From Advenella sp. S44 (GTDB taxonomy: Bacteria > Pseudomonadota > Gammaproteobacteria > Burkholderiales > Burkholderiaceae_B): DNA of 64,000 nucleotides. The position numbers and the translations under genes are program-made. Numbering within the stretch: the stretch's first letter is position 1; each line of letters starts with the position of its first letter. Below are positions 45,236-53,798 of this stretch, one piece after another. The stretch covers positions 682,001 through 746,000 of the forward strand of contig NZ_NEXS01000003.1 in NCBI RefSeq assembly GCF_002810445.1, given 5' to 3'. A model generated the notes under the pieces. That model had not been told where the DNA came from. It was given only the letters and a program-made list of their open reading frames with translations, and made no database searches.

Positions 45236-46642
45236 ATGCAGGAATTTCTTGACAAGCTACTGGCGACGCTGGGCCCGAACGTGGTGCACACCGAAGCCGC
45301 AATGATTGAACCTTGGCTGACTGACTGGCGCGGTGTCTATAAGGGCAATGCCCAGGCGGTGGTGCGTCCGGTGTCCACAGAGCAGGTCTCGCAATGCATG
45401 CGTTTGTGCAGCCAGTACAAAGTGCCGGTAGTGACTCGCGGTGGCAATACCGGGCTTTGCGGGGCCGCGACGCCCGACGCCCGTCCCGACAACATCATAT
45501 TGTCGCTGGATCGCATGAACGCTATTCGGGCCATTGATACGATCGCCAACACGATGGTGGCCGATGCCGGCTGCATTCTGGGTAATCTGCGCCGCGCTGC
45601 TCAGGAGCAGGACCGTCTGTTGCCGCTAAGCCTGGCGGCCGAGGACTCTTCCCAGATTGGCGGTAATCTGGCCACCAATGCCGGTGGGGTCAACGTGCTG
45701 CGTTACGGTATGGCGCGTGAACTGGTGCTGGGAATTGAAGCCGTCATGCCCGATGGGGAAAATTTCAATGGCTTGCAGACGTTGCGCAAGGATAATACCG
45801 GCTATGATCTGAAGCAGTTGTTTATTGGATCCGAGGGCACGCTTGGTGTCATTACCGGGGTTGCTCTGCGGCTGCACGCACCGACGCACGTGCGCAGTGT
45901 GGTGCTGGCGGCGGTGCAGTCCGAGCAGCAGGCGCTCGAATTGTTCCGTCTGGTGTTCGGCGCTTGCGGTCCACGCCTGCAGGCGTTTGAGTTTTTCACC
46001 GATGCCTGCCTGGATCTGGTGCTTACGCATGTGGAAGGGGTACAGTTGCCGTTCGCCGATCGTCATCCCGCTTATGTACTGATCGAGCTGGCCGATACTG
46101 CCAACGAGGAAGCGCTGGGGCAACTGCTGGAAGAGGTGATTGGCCAGGCATTGGAGCAGGAGCTCTGTGTGGATGCGGCTGTTTCTGCCTCGCTTGCCCA
46201 GTTGCAGGCCCTGTGGCGCCTACGCGAAGAAATTTCCGAAGCCCAGCGGGCTGATGGCCCGCATCTGAAGCATGATATTTCCCTGCCGATCGAGCGTATT
46301 CCCGAGTTTGTCCAAACAGCACAAGTGCAATTGCGCAAAGTCAGCCCAGACTGCCGGTTGTTTATTTTTGGGCATTTTGGTGATGGTAACCTGCACTATA
46401 ATGTGTCGCGTCCGGAAGGCGCCGAAAAGAATTGGGCTGCAGACTGGGAAACCCGTATTGCCGATACGGTTTTTGATGAGGTGATGGCGTACGGTGGCAG
46501 TATCAGTGCAGAGCATGGTATTGGGCAATTGAAGCGTCATGCATTCCTGCACCACAAGGATCCATTGCAACTGAAATTAATGCGGCAAATCAAGCAGGTA
46601 TTCGATCCCGATGGCATCATGAATCCGGGCAAAGTGCTGTAG
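45236..46642 (+). CDS. FAD-linked 2-hydroxyacid oxidase/dehydrogenase (GlcD/D2HGDH-like)
   Basis: A 468-residue FAD-binding-4 (PCMH) flavoprotein. FAD site: VVTRGGNTGLCGAATPDARP and AEDSSQIGGNLATNAGGVNV; GSEGTLGVITGVALRLH; C-terminal domain with FGHFGDGNLHYNV and GGSISAEHGIGQLKR, the metal and substrate residues of D-2-hydroxyglutarate, D-lactate and glycolate dehydrogenases. Substrate not decided from sequence. GGGAAAGACA precedes ATG 45236. It ends at a bidirectional terminator. Confidence 0.92.
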   Translation: MQEFLDKLLATLGPNVVHTEAAMIEPWLTDWRGVYKGNAQAVVRPVSTEQVSQCMRLCSQYKVPVVTRGGNTGLCGAATPDARPDNIILSLDRMNAIRAIDTIANTMVADAGCILGNLRRAAQEQDRLLPLSLAAEDSSQIGGNLATNAGGVNVLRYGMARELVLGIEAVMPDGENFNGLQTLRKDNTGYDLKQLFIGSEGTLGVITGVALRLHAPTHVRSVVLAAVQSEQQALELFRLVFGACGPRLQAFEFFTDACLDLVLTHVEGVQLPFADRHPAYVLIELADTANEEALGQLLEEVIGQALEQELCVDAAVSASLAQLQALWRLREEISEAQRADGPHLKHDISLPIERIPEFVQTAQVQLRKVSPDCRLFIFGHFGDGNLHYNVSRPEGAEKNWAADWETRIADTVFDEVMAYGGSISAEHGIGQLKRHAFLHHKDPLQLKLMRQIKQVFDPDGIMNPGKVL

Positions 46643-46675
46643 CCAGCAACGGGCCAATACTGCTCACGTCCGAAA

Positions 46676-46709
46676 AAAGAGGCCGCAAATTAAATTGCGG
46701 CTTCTTTTT
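46676..46709. terminator. Bidirectional rho-independent terminator
   Basis: A 13-bp stem with one G-U pair (46676-46688 with 46695-46707) and a six-base loop; A-run before and T-run after it make it function on both strands. It separates the FAD-oxidase gene (+) from the DMT transporter (-). Confidence 0.9.
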
Positions 46710-46744
46710 AATTTGCGGACTCTTTATTGCTGACAGTATCAGCC

Positions 46745-47608
46745 TTATCCGCTAATCACCGTCCAGTAATACAGCGTCAGTACGGCGACAATGGCAAGCC
46801 CAATACCCAGCAGATTGATACGGCTGATTTTTTCGCGGAAGGCAATTGCGCCCACAACCGCGCCCAGGCTGATCACGCCGATATTCATGACGGTGAAGAC
46901 GAGTGTCGGATTTTCATGGAAGGTCTGATGCGCGCGAATATAAAAAAGAATGTTGCAGAAGTTGAGCAGGCCCAGCAATAGCCCGCCCATGACACTACGA
47001 CTGTTCCACTGTGTGCGACGCAATAGCAAATAGCCGAACATAATGACGCCGGCAAGAGCAAACGATAAAAACAGTCCGCTGGAAAATGCCGTGCCGGTTT
47101 TGGCGATCTGTTTGAACAGCATATCCACGACGCCATAGCCAAGCCAGATCAGGAAAAGATAGAGCGCGCCCATGCGCACGCTGGCTTGTGTTTTAACCTG
47201 AGTCGGTTTCCAGAGCAGGCAGAATAACGCAGTAAACGCTAGTGTCAGGCTCAGGCCACGATTGAAAGAGAGCGCTTCGCCAAATAGTACAAACGAGGCC
47301 AGCACCGTTAGAAACAACGATAACCGCTGGGCAGCATCGGCCCGCACAATACCGGCATATTCCACGCCCCGGGACATAATCATGAACAGCACCGGCAGAA
47401 TAATCCCCAGGACCGTAAATAGCAGCCATGGGAGTGGCTGGCCGGCCGCAGGTTTCAGAGCCGGAGTGAGAATGAACCAGGTCAATGCGCAGGCCATCAC
47501 ATAGTTAAAGGCGATGGCCTGACGTATATCAATGCCGTGACGACGGGCGACTTTTAGAAGCACCGAAACGGCCACACTGCAAAAAATGCTGAGAATGAGA
47601 TAGGTCAT
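46745..47608 (-). CDS. DMT/EamA-family transporter
   Basis: A 287-residue membrane protein with about ten hydrophobic segments in two repeats, the EamA/DMT plan (first repeat ending SLFLTVLASFVLFGEALSFN; second with PTLVFTVMNIGVISLGAVVG and FREKISRINLLGIGLAIVAV). Probably exports or imports a metabolite; the substrate is unknown. It lies 61 bp downstream of bioB on the same strand, so a role in biotin or precursor transport is possible but unproved. Confidence 0.88.
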   Translation of the reverse strand: MTYLILSIFCSVAVSVLLKVARRHGIDIRQAIAFNYVMACALTWFILTPALKPAAGQPLPWLLFTVLGIILPVLFMIMSRGVEYAGIVRADAAQRLSLFLTVLASFVLFGEALSFNRGLSLTLAFTALFCLLWKPTQVKTQASVRMGALYLFLIWLGYGVVDMLFKQIAKTGTAFSSGLFLSFALAGVIMFGYLLLRRTQWNSRSVMGGLLLGLLNFCNILFYIRAHQTFHENPTLVFTVMNIGVISLGAVVGAIAFREKISRINLLGIGLAIVAVLTLYYWTVISG

Positions 47609-47669
47609 ATGCCGACTGTAATTGAAAGGGAAGAGCAAGGTTGCGCCATGATTGACATGTGCATGATGA

Positions 47670-48734
47670 TCAGGCCGAGGTGGGTGCCGCAACGGCGCAC
47701 GCACATTTGCCGGCGGTATCGCCGCTCTCTGATGGCTGGGTCCCGGCATGATCGGTGCCGGATTGAGTAACAGGTTTGAGATCCAGTCGATGAAACAGCG
47801 CCTGGTCGGCCTGTAGCTGTGGGTTGCCGGTGGTCAGCAGTTTTTCTCCGTAGAACATGGAGTTGGCACCCGCCATAAAGCACAGCGCCTGCAGGCTGTC
47901 GTCCATGGCTTCGCGTCCCGCCGACAATCGCACAAATGTGGCCGGCATGGTAATGCGGGCAACGGCGATCGTGCGAACCAATTCGAATGGATCAATGTCT
48001 TCATTGTCCGCCAGTGGCGTGCCTTGCACTTTCACCAGATTGTTGATTGGCACCGATTCCGGATATGGCTTCATATTGGCCAGTTGGGCAATAAGTCCGG
48101 CTCGTTCTCGGCGCGATTCGCCCAGACCGACAATGCCGCCGCAGCACACGTGAATACCAGCAGCGCGGACACGCTCAAGCGTGTCCAGACGATCCTGGTA
48201 TGTGCGCGTAGTAATAATCTGTCCGTAGAACTCGGGTGAGGTATCCAGATTATGATTGTAATAATCCAGGCCAGCTTGCTTCAGTTGTCGGGCCTGGCCT
48301 TCCCGGAGCATGCCCAGGGTGACACAGGTTTCCAGCCCTAGTGCTTTTACGGCACGGATCATCTCGGCTACTGCTTCCACCTGGTGCGCTTTCGGGTTGC
48401 GCCAGGCGGCACCCATGCAAAAGCGCTGCGCGCCGGCTGCCCGGGCCTGCTTTGCCGCCTGCACTACCTCGTCCAGCGGCATGAGCTTTTCTCGTTCTAC
48501 CGATGTGTCGTAGCGCGAGGATTGCGGGCAATACGAGCAGTCTTCGGGACAGCCGCCTGTTTTGATGGAAAGCAGACTGGACAGTTGCACGGCGTTGGGC
48601 TCATGATACTCACGATGCGTCTGCTGGGCTCGAAACATCAGGTCCATAAACGGCATGTTGTACAAATCCAGTATGGTTTGCACTGTCCAGTTGGGGGCAG
48701 CCTGTTGGCTATTGGGTAATGAAAGGGCGTCCAT
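47670..48734 (-). CDS. bioB: Biotin synthase
   Basis: A 354-residue radical SAM enzyme that inserts sulfur in dethiobiotin. The [4Fe-4S] motif is [59 protein letters not shown] and [15 protein letters not shown] carry the [2Fe-2S] ligands and conserved Arg. The C-terminus has an extra tail with CAC. No bioA, F or D nearby. Start at ATG 48734. Confidence 0.96.
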   Translation of the reverse strand: MDALSLPNSQQAAPNWTVQTILDLYNMPFMDLMFRAQQTHREYHEPNAVQLSSLLSIKTGGCPEDCSYCPQSSRYDTSVEREKLMPLDEVVQAAKQARAAGAQRFCMGAAWRNPKAHQVEAVAEMIRAVKALGLETCVTLGMLREGQARQLKQAGLDYYNHNLDTSPEFYGQIITTRTYQDRLDTLERVRAAGIHVCCGGIVGLGESRRERAGLIAQLANMKPYPESVPINNLVKVQGTPLADNEDIDPFELVRTIAVARITMPATFVRLSAGREAMDDSLQALCFMAGANSMFYGEKLLTTGNPQLQADQALFHRLDLKPVTQSGTDHAGTQPSESGDTAGKCACAVAAPTSA

Positions 48735-49093
48735 ATTATTACGTTCCTTGGCGTTCCGGTAGCGTCGTTCCCCTAGGGGGCGGGGGCGACAATTCAAATG
48801 TCACGATGAAAACCTATGCTACGCAAGCGGTACGGACGATGCAATTTAAATTAATGATGAAAAAATGGTGATTTGACCGGTGTTAGCCGAAGTTGTCTGA
48901 AGTTCGGGATTTTTTTTCTGCAAAGGCAAGGCCAGGCTGGGCTTAGCGATATCCGAAAAAAAAACTGCACTTAGTAGCGCGATGGAGTTGCGCATCTCTA
49001 AGTGCAGTGGTTCCGAAAACGTGCAAGTGGCCGGGACAATACAGGGTGCGTTAGCGCTACCGGAGTACTCCGACACAGCACGGCGCTGCCAGA
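48735..49093. other. Intergenic region between bioB and the amino-acid receptor gene
   Basis: 359 bp on the - strand: the receptor's terminator (48956-49008) lies in the middle, and about 220 bp remain upstream of bioB. The segment near 48770-48790 is a run of G and C. No gene was found and no clear biotin-repressor site was recognised. Confidence 0.4.
48956..49008 (-). terminator. Rho-independent terminator of the amino-acid receptor gene
   Basis: On the - strand, ACTGCACTTAG and CTAAGTGCAGT form a perfect 11-bp stem (48998-49008 with 48964-48974) with an apical region holding a GCGC pair, followed at once by T8 (48956-48963). It lies 85 bp after the receptor stop. Confidence 0.92.
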
Positions 49094-49882
49094 TTAGCCG
49101 CCGTAGATATCGTATTCGAAATATTTATCGGCAATTTTCTTGTAGGTGCCGTCCTCGCGGATTTCGTCAAATGCCTTGTTCAGTGCATCTTTGAGTTCGG
49201 TATCGTTCTTGCGGACTGCAAAACCGGTGCCATTGCCGAAAATTTCCGGATCGGCAGACGCCGGGATCGGATCGCCCACCAGCTCAAAGTCTTTGCCGCC
49301 CGGGCTCTTTACGAATTCGGTTGTCACGCCGCCATCGGCAAACACCACGTTGATGCGTCCCGTTGTCAGATCGTTATAGGCGTCTTCCAGCGTTTTATAA
49401 CGCTTGATATTGGTGTCCTTGAAGTACTTGGTAGCGTATTTATCCTGAATGGTTCCTTGTTGCACACCCAGATCCAGCCCCTTGAGGCCCTCTGCAGTAG
49501 ACTGATAGGGTGCGCCTTTGCGGGCGACAAACATATTGGGCGTAGACCATACTTTCTGCGTGAAAAGCACCGCTTTTTCGCGCTCTGGTGTAATGCTCAT
49601 GGACGAGGCAATGACATCAAACCGCTTGGCGCGCAACGCGGGGATGATCCCGTCCCAGCCCTGATTCTGGAAAGTGCATTTGGTCTGCATTTTTTCACAC
49701 ATGGCTTTGGCCAGGTCGATATCGAACCCGACGATTTCTCCGGAGGGATCGGTGGACTCAAAAGGCGCATAAGTGGCGTCTGTACCGAAGCGGATGGTTT
49801 TGTCGGCCGCGACAGCGGGAGCGGATACGGCCAGCGCAATCGCGCACAGACCGAATCCCAAAACGTGTTTTTTCAGGTTCAT
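49094..49882 (-). CDS. Polar amino-acid ABC transporter, periplasmic binding protein
   Basis: A 262-residue family 3 solute-binding protein. Signal peptide MNLKKHVLGFGLCAIALAVS (cut after AVAA), then IRFGTDATYAPFESTDPSGE, VGFDIDLAKAMCEKM, DGIIPALRAKRFDVIASSMS, ITPEREKAVLFTQ. It resembles the lysine/arginine/ornithine- and octopine-binding proteins. AGGAA precedes the ATG. Divergent from the permease genes at 50327, with 444 bp between, in the usual arrangement for a receptor with a separate promoter. Confidence 0.92.
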   Translation of the reverse strand: MNLKKHVLGFGLCAIALAVSAPAVAADKTIRFGTDATYAPFESTDPSGEIVGFDIDLAKAMCEKMQTKCTFQNQGWDGIIPALRAKRFDVIASSMSITPEREKAVLFTQKVWSTPNMFVARKGAPYQSTAEGLKGLDLGVQQGTIQDKYATKYFKDTNIKRYKTLEDAYNDLTTGRINVVFADGGVTTEFVKSPGGKDFELVGDPIPASADPEIFGNGTGFAVRKNDTELKDALNKAFDEIREDGTYKKIADKYFEYDIYGG

Positions 49883-50326
49883 GGATATTCCTAAATGACG
49901 TAAGCAGTGCTGCTGCCGGGAAACGGTCATGCGAACGAAGCCAGATGCAGGCGTGAGTGCACGGACCATTGGCCACCTGTTTCCCCGGTTGCAGCGTTGT
50001 AGGACCACCGCCAGCGGTGGTCCTGATGGAAGATTATGCCAGCATCAGCCGGAAAATGTACAGGGAGTTTCCCTCAGGCACGATCAGGGGCTAAGGGAAA
50101 ACCGGCGGTTTATTTCAGTGGCTGCGGCGATATAATAGCAGCGAGCGCCGGGATGGCGGATAAAATTAGGCGCCAATTGCACCGGTTTTACCGGCCGGGG
50201 CATGTGCCGGGCGCAAGCATCGCGTGCCGGCCGACCAATGGTATTGTTCTTTGCCCGTCAGGCACTGCAACGAATGGGTTGTGTATAGTTCAAAAATATG
50301 CGCAGCGCCGTGTAATGGGAAACAGG
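49883..50326. other. Divergent intergenic region, 444 bp
   Basis: It lies between the receptor (-) and permease (+) genes. It carries the palindrome at 50001-50024. The open frames that cross it show no ribosome sites or protein-like composition, and no gene is supported. Confidence 0.4.
50001..50024. promoter_or_regulatory. Perfect palindrome in the receptor/permease divergent region
   Basis: AGGACCACCGC (50001-50011) and GCGGTGGTCCT (50014-50024) pair perfectly with a CA centre, giving 11 bp of stem. No T-run follows on either strand and it is upstream of both genes, so it is not a normal terminator. It could be an operator or a 5'-UTR hairpin of the - strand receptor mRNA. Confidence 0.45.
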
Positions 50327-51034
50327 ATGGAAGAAATAAATCTGATCGGCCAGTATTTGCCCCGCATTTTGCAGGGTGCGGTGCTGACCCTTGAAATTGC
50401 GGTGCTCTCGCTCGTCATTTCAGTCATTATCGGGTTGGCGGGGGCCAATATGCGCCTGTCGCGCAATCGCCTGCTTTCGCGTCTGGGTTGGCTCTATTCC
50501 AGCGCGGTGCGTGGGGTGCCCGACCTGATCTGGATGCTCATGGTGTACTACAGCGCGCAAATCGGCCTGAACGCCATCACAGATGCCTGGGACCTGGACT
50601 ATTTCGAAATCAGTCCCTTTGCCGCTGGCGTGCTTACATTGTCATTTATTTTTGGCGCGTATTTTACCGAAACCTTCCGGGGCGCCATTATGGCTATTCC
50701 GTACGGCCAGATCGAAGCCGGTCACGCCTATGGCATGCGCAGCCTGCAGGTGCTGCGGCGCATCACCTTTCCGCTGATGATGCGCTTTGCCCTGCCCAGT
50801 GTTCGCAATAACTGGCTGGTCCTGACCAAGGCCACGGCACTGGTATCCATTATCGGCCTGGACGATATGACGCGCATTGCCCAGCAGGCCGGCAGCGCAA
50901 CGCATATGCCGTTTATCTTCAACACGGTTTCGGCGCTGCTGTTTTTGCTACTCACTACGGTATCGCTGTACGTGTTCCGCTATCTGGACAAGCATTATCA
51001 GCGCGGCTTTGCCAGGGAAGATGCGCATGTCTGA
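50327..51034 (+). CDS. Polar amino-acid ABC transporter permease
   Basis: A 235-residue His/Glu/Gln/Arg/opine-type permease. RILQGAVLTLEIAVLSLVIS at the start and the EAA loop GQIEAGHAYGMRSLQVLRRI. Five or so membrane segments. Chosen start is ATG 50327 with a GGGA box six bases upstream; ATG 50315 is an in-frame alternative. It overlaps the second permease gene by 8 bp. With the other permease it forms the heterodimeric membrane pore. Confidence 0.92.
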   Translation: MEEINLIGQYLPRILQGAVLTLEIAVLSLVISVIIGLAGANMRLSRNRLLSRLGWLYSSAVRGVPDLIWMLMVYYSAQIGLNAITDAWDLDYFEISPFAAGVLTLSFIFGAYFTETFRGAIMAIPYGQIEAGHAYGMRSLQVLRRITFPLMMRFALPSVRNNWLVLTKATALVSIIGLDDMTRIAQQAGSATHMPFIFNTVSALLFLLLTTVSLYVFRYLDKHYQRGFAREDAHV

Positions 51035-51743
51035 AACACTCTCCCTGTTTTTTGACGCGCTGGTTACCTGTTTGCAGGCCGCCCCGCTCACGCTCATGCT
51101 AACGGCGCTGTCAGTGGGCATCGGACTTTGCATGGCTATCCCGCTTTCGGTCGTTCACCAGCGCGAGCGCACTCCGGGCGCAAGACTGGTCCATGCCTTT
51201 ACTTATTTTTTTACGGGTACGCCGTTGCTGGTGCAGATATATATTATCTACTACGGCATACCCAGCTTTCACTTCATCGGGCAACTGATGTCACAACCAG
51301 GCTTTGGTTTTCTCAAGGAAGGCTTTATCTGGGTGCTGGTTGCCCTGACGCTGAACACGGCCGCCTATTCCACCGTGATTTTTTCCGGCGCCATCAAAAA
51401 TACCGATCGCGGCGAGATCGAGGCGGCTCGCGCCTATGGCATGAACCGCCGCAATGCAATGCGGCGCATTATTTTGCCATCGAGCCTGCGTCGTGCATTG
51501 CCTGCCTATAGTAATGAAGTGATCATGACCATGCATTCGACGGCGCTGGCCTCTACGGTGGCCATGATGGAAATCACCGGCGCAGCCAGTCTGTTTGTGA
51601 CTACTACTTATCAGCCATTCATTGCCTATTCGGCAGCGGCCTGTATTTACTTGGTGCTCAACTTCGTGCTGGTCTTCATTTTTCGAAAAATCGAGCAGCG
51701 CTATTTGGTTCACCTCAATTCCCGAAACTTGGCGCAAGCATAA
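51027..51743 (+). CDS. Polar amino-acid ABC transporter permease, second subunit
   Basis: A 238-residue permease paired with the previous one. LQAAPLTLMLTALSVGIGLC at the start and the EAA loop RGEIEAARAYGMNRRNAMRR. Start at 51027 with AGGGAAG upstream, inside the end of the first permease gene. The next gene begins with TAATG overlap, so all three + genes are coupled. No ATP-binding protein gene follows. Confidence 0.92.
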   Translation: MSETLSLFFDALVTCLQAAPLTLMLTALSVGIGLCMAIPLSVVHQRERTPGARLVHAFTYFFTGTPLLVQIYIIYYGIPSFHFIGQLMSQPGFGFLKEGFIWVLVALTLNTAAYSTVIFSGAIKNTDRGEIEAARAYGMNRRNAMRRIILPSSLRRALPAYSNEVIMTMHSTALASTVAMMEITGAASLFVTTTYQPFIAYSAAACIYLVLNFVLVFIFRKIEQRYLVHLNSRNLAQA

Positions 51744-52876
51744 TGCAACACAAAAAACATGTTTTATCACTCAGCGCTCCCGGTGCTTCCTTTGAAATCA
51801 ATGCCTTTCATTTTGGACCGACCGATACGGGCCGCAAGGTATACATGCAGGCAAGCCTGCATGCGGACGAATTGCCCGGCTCGCTGGCGGCCTTCTATCT
51901 GAATCGCCGTTTGCAGGAATTGGAAGCGCAGGGCGCGCTTGACTGTGAAATTATCCTGGTGCCATTTTGCAACCCGATCGGGCTGTCGCAAACCGTCTTT
52001 TATGAGCATATCGGCCGTTTTCAATTGCCGACCGGACAGAATTTCAATCGTCTTACCGGTGTTCCATTATACGAGAACCTGCTAGCTGCATTGCAAAACA
52101 GTCCTGAACAGCCCGGTGCAGACCGTCAGGCCAACCTGTCGCTGATACGCGGCAAAATGCGAGAAGTGCTGAATGCGCTGGCGCCTGCCCGCCTGATTGA
52201 CGAGCTGCACATCACACTGTTGAAAATGGCGTGTGATGCCGATATCGTACTGGATCTGCATTGCGATAACCGCGCTGTCATGCATGTGTATTCCCTGCCA
52301 CAGGTGTGGGATCGCTGTGAGCCCTTAGCTCGCTATTTGCAAAGCGAATGCCAGTTGCTGGCTGAAGATTCCCTGTCATGTTCGTTTGACGAAATGGTGT
52401 CCACACCCTGGCTCAAATTGCGAGACGTCTATCCAGAGGCCACCATCCCGCTGGCCTGTTTTGCGGCAACGGTGGAATTGCGCGGTGACCGCGATCTGAC
52501 ACACGAGTATGCCGAGCAGGATGCGCTTGCGTTGGTCCAGTACCTGAACCAGCAGGGCTATATCCGGTTGCCCGCGGCCCAGGTGGCGCCCATGCCGCCA
52601 TTGCGTTGCGAGCCACACCCATTGGGTGGCCTGGCCTATGTGGTTACGCCTTGTGCCGGTATTGTGGTCTATCACGTCGCCGCAGGGCAGTGGGTTGATC
52701 GGGGTCAGCTGCTGGCTGAAATCGTCGACCCGATCGCGCTCACGGTAACGCCAGTTAATGCGCCGGTCGGCGGCTTTATTTTTGCGACCGCAGGCGTGCG
52801 CCTGGCGCAGACTGAAACCAAATTGCTTAGCCTGTCCAGCCCCGATGATATCGGCAGCGTGGGACTCTCGCCCTGA
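51743..52876 (+). CDS. Succinylglutamate desuccinylase/aspartoacylase-family deacylase
   Basis: A 377-residue M14-like zinc deacylase of the AstE/ASPA group. The zinc site is visible as MQASLHADELPG (His and Glu) and DIVLDLHCDNRAVMHV (His); further residues include the catalytic Glu in TVELRGDRD. A C-terminal beta domain (GIVVYHVAAGQWVDRGQLLA) resembles a biotinyl-lipoyl-like barrel. Likely cleaves an N-acyl-amino acid taken up by the adjoining transporter. Its ATG overlaps the permease stop (TAATG). Confidence 0.85.
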   Translation: MQHKKHVLSLSAPGASFEINAFHFGPTDTGRKVYMQASLHADELPGSLAAFYLNRRLQELEAQGALDCEIILVPFCNPIGLSQTVFYEHIGRFQLPTGQNFNRLTGVPLYENLLAALQNSPEQPGADRQANLSLIRGKMREVLNALAPARLIDELHITLLKMACDADIVLDLHCDNRAVMHVYSLPQVWDRCEPLARYLQSECQLLAEDSLSCSFDEMVSTPWLKLRDVYPEATIPLACFAATVELRGDRDLTHEYAEQDALALVQYLNQQGYIRLPAAQVAPMPPLRCEPHPLGGLAYVVTPCAGIVVYHVAAGQWVDRGQLLAEIVDPIALTVTPVNAPVGGFIFATAGVRLAQTETKLLSLSSPDDIGSVGLSP

Positions 52877-52896
52877 TTGCTCAGGCTATGCCCGAG

Positions 52897-52972
52897 GATG
52901 GGACGTCCGCCTGAGAACGGGGCCGATATCCGGAGATGGGGGATATGCCTCAAGATTGGGACGTATACCTGA
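52897..52972. repeat. Degenerate 19-bp tandem repeat, about four copies
   Basis: Units start near 52897 (GATGGGACGTCCGCCTGAG), 52916 (worn), 52935 (GATGGGGGATATGCCTCAA) and 52954 (GATTGGGACGTATACCTGA). Consensus is about GATGGGACGTATNCCTGA. It lies between the convergent deacylase and Nudix genes. Confidence 0.6.
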
Positions 52973-53063
52973 AGAAAGACCCGGGCGCCAGGGCAAGGCA
53001 AACTAATTCACGTTTGTGATTGGCGCGGTGTAAGGGTGCCGCATTGCGTTGATCTTGGCCAGC

Positions 53064-53651
53064 TTATTGCTTTTCCATTAACCAGGATTGCAGTGCCACC
53101 AATGATTTGGCATCACGGATCTCTTGCCTGCTAATGGCCTGGCGCACTTCTTCGCGACTCAGCAGCACTGTCTGCACAAATTCGTCGTCATCGGCGTTCA
53201 GGCTGCTGTCCTGTCGTACCCCTTCGGCGCGGAACAGGTACATCAGCTCATCGCAGAAACCGGGGGCGGTATAGAAGGTGTGTATCAGCGTCATGCCACC
53301 GGCGGTGTAGGGTGTTTCCTCTGCCAGTTCGCGATACGCGCATTGTTCGGGCGGCTCGTTCTCGACGTCCAGTTTGCCTGCGGGAATTTCCAGCAGCGGG
53401 CTGCCGACAGGATGGCGATATTGCCTGACCAGAATGACCTTATCTTCCGGCGTCACAGCCAGTACCGCGACTGCGCCGCAATGGCGGACTACCTCGCGGC
53501 TGGCGGTTTTGCCATTCGGAAGAATCACGGTATCGACCGTTACCTTAATGATCTTGCCTTCGAAAATAAACGCGCTTTCCTGCAGGGTTTCTGTCAGTGT
53601 CGCGTCGGACGTATCGTCAGTGTCGGGAGTGCTGGATGAATAAGTAGGCAT
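53064..53651 (-). CDS. Nudix hydrolase, ADP-ribose pyrophosphatase type
   Basis: A 195-residue NUDIX protein. The Nudix box reads AGKLDVENEPPEQCAYRELA then EETPY: the RELAEE core is intact, but the glycine after EET is Pro and an extra residue precedes the first Glu. HTFYTAPGFCDELMYLFRAE downstream is typical of ADP-ribose pyrophosphatases. It would hydrolyse ADP-ribose to AMP and ribose-5-phosphate. N-terminal 20 residues are acidic and disordered. Confidence 0.88.
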   Translation of the reverse strand: MPTYSSSTPDTDDTSDATLTETLQESAFIFEGKIIKVTVDTVILPNGKTASREVVRHCGAVAVLAVTPEDKVILVRQYRHPVGSPLLEIPAGKLDVENEPPEQCAYRELAEETPYTAGGMTLIHTFYTAPGFCDELMYLFRAEGVRQDSSLNADDDEFVQTVLLSREEVRQAISRQEIRDAKSLVALQSWLMEKQ

Positions 53652-53798
53652 AATGGCTATCTCGAACGAATATCAAACGGATGAAGGAATGAGTATAGAT
53701 TACCACGGTGACGGCCAGCTGACAGATTTTGATCCTTTCCGACAGACCGGTGCGGCGGCGGGGCGCAAAAATTTCTGACAGGCAGCAAACCCGACGGT

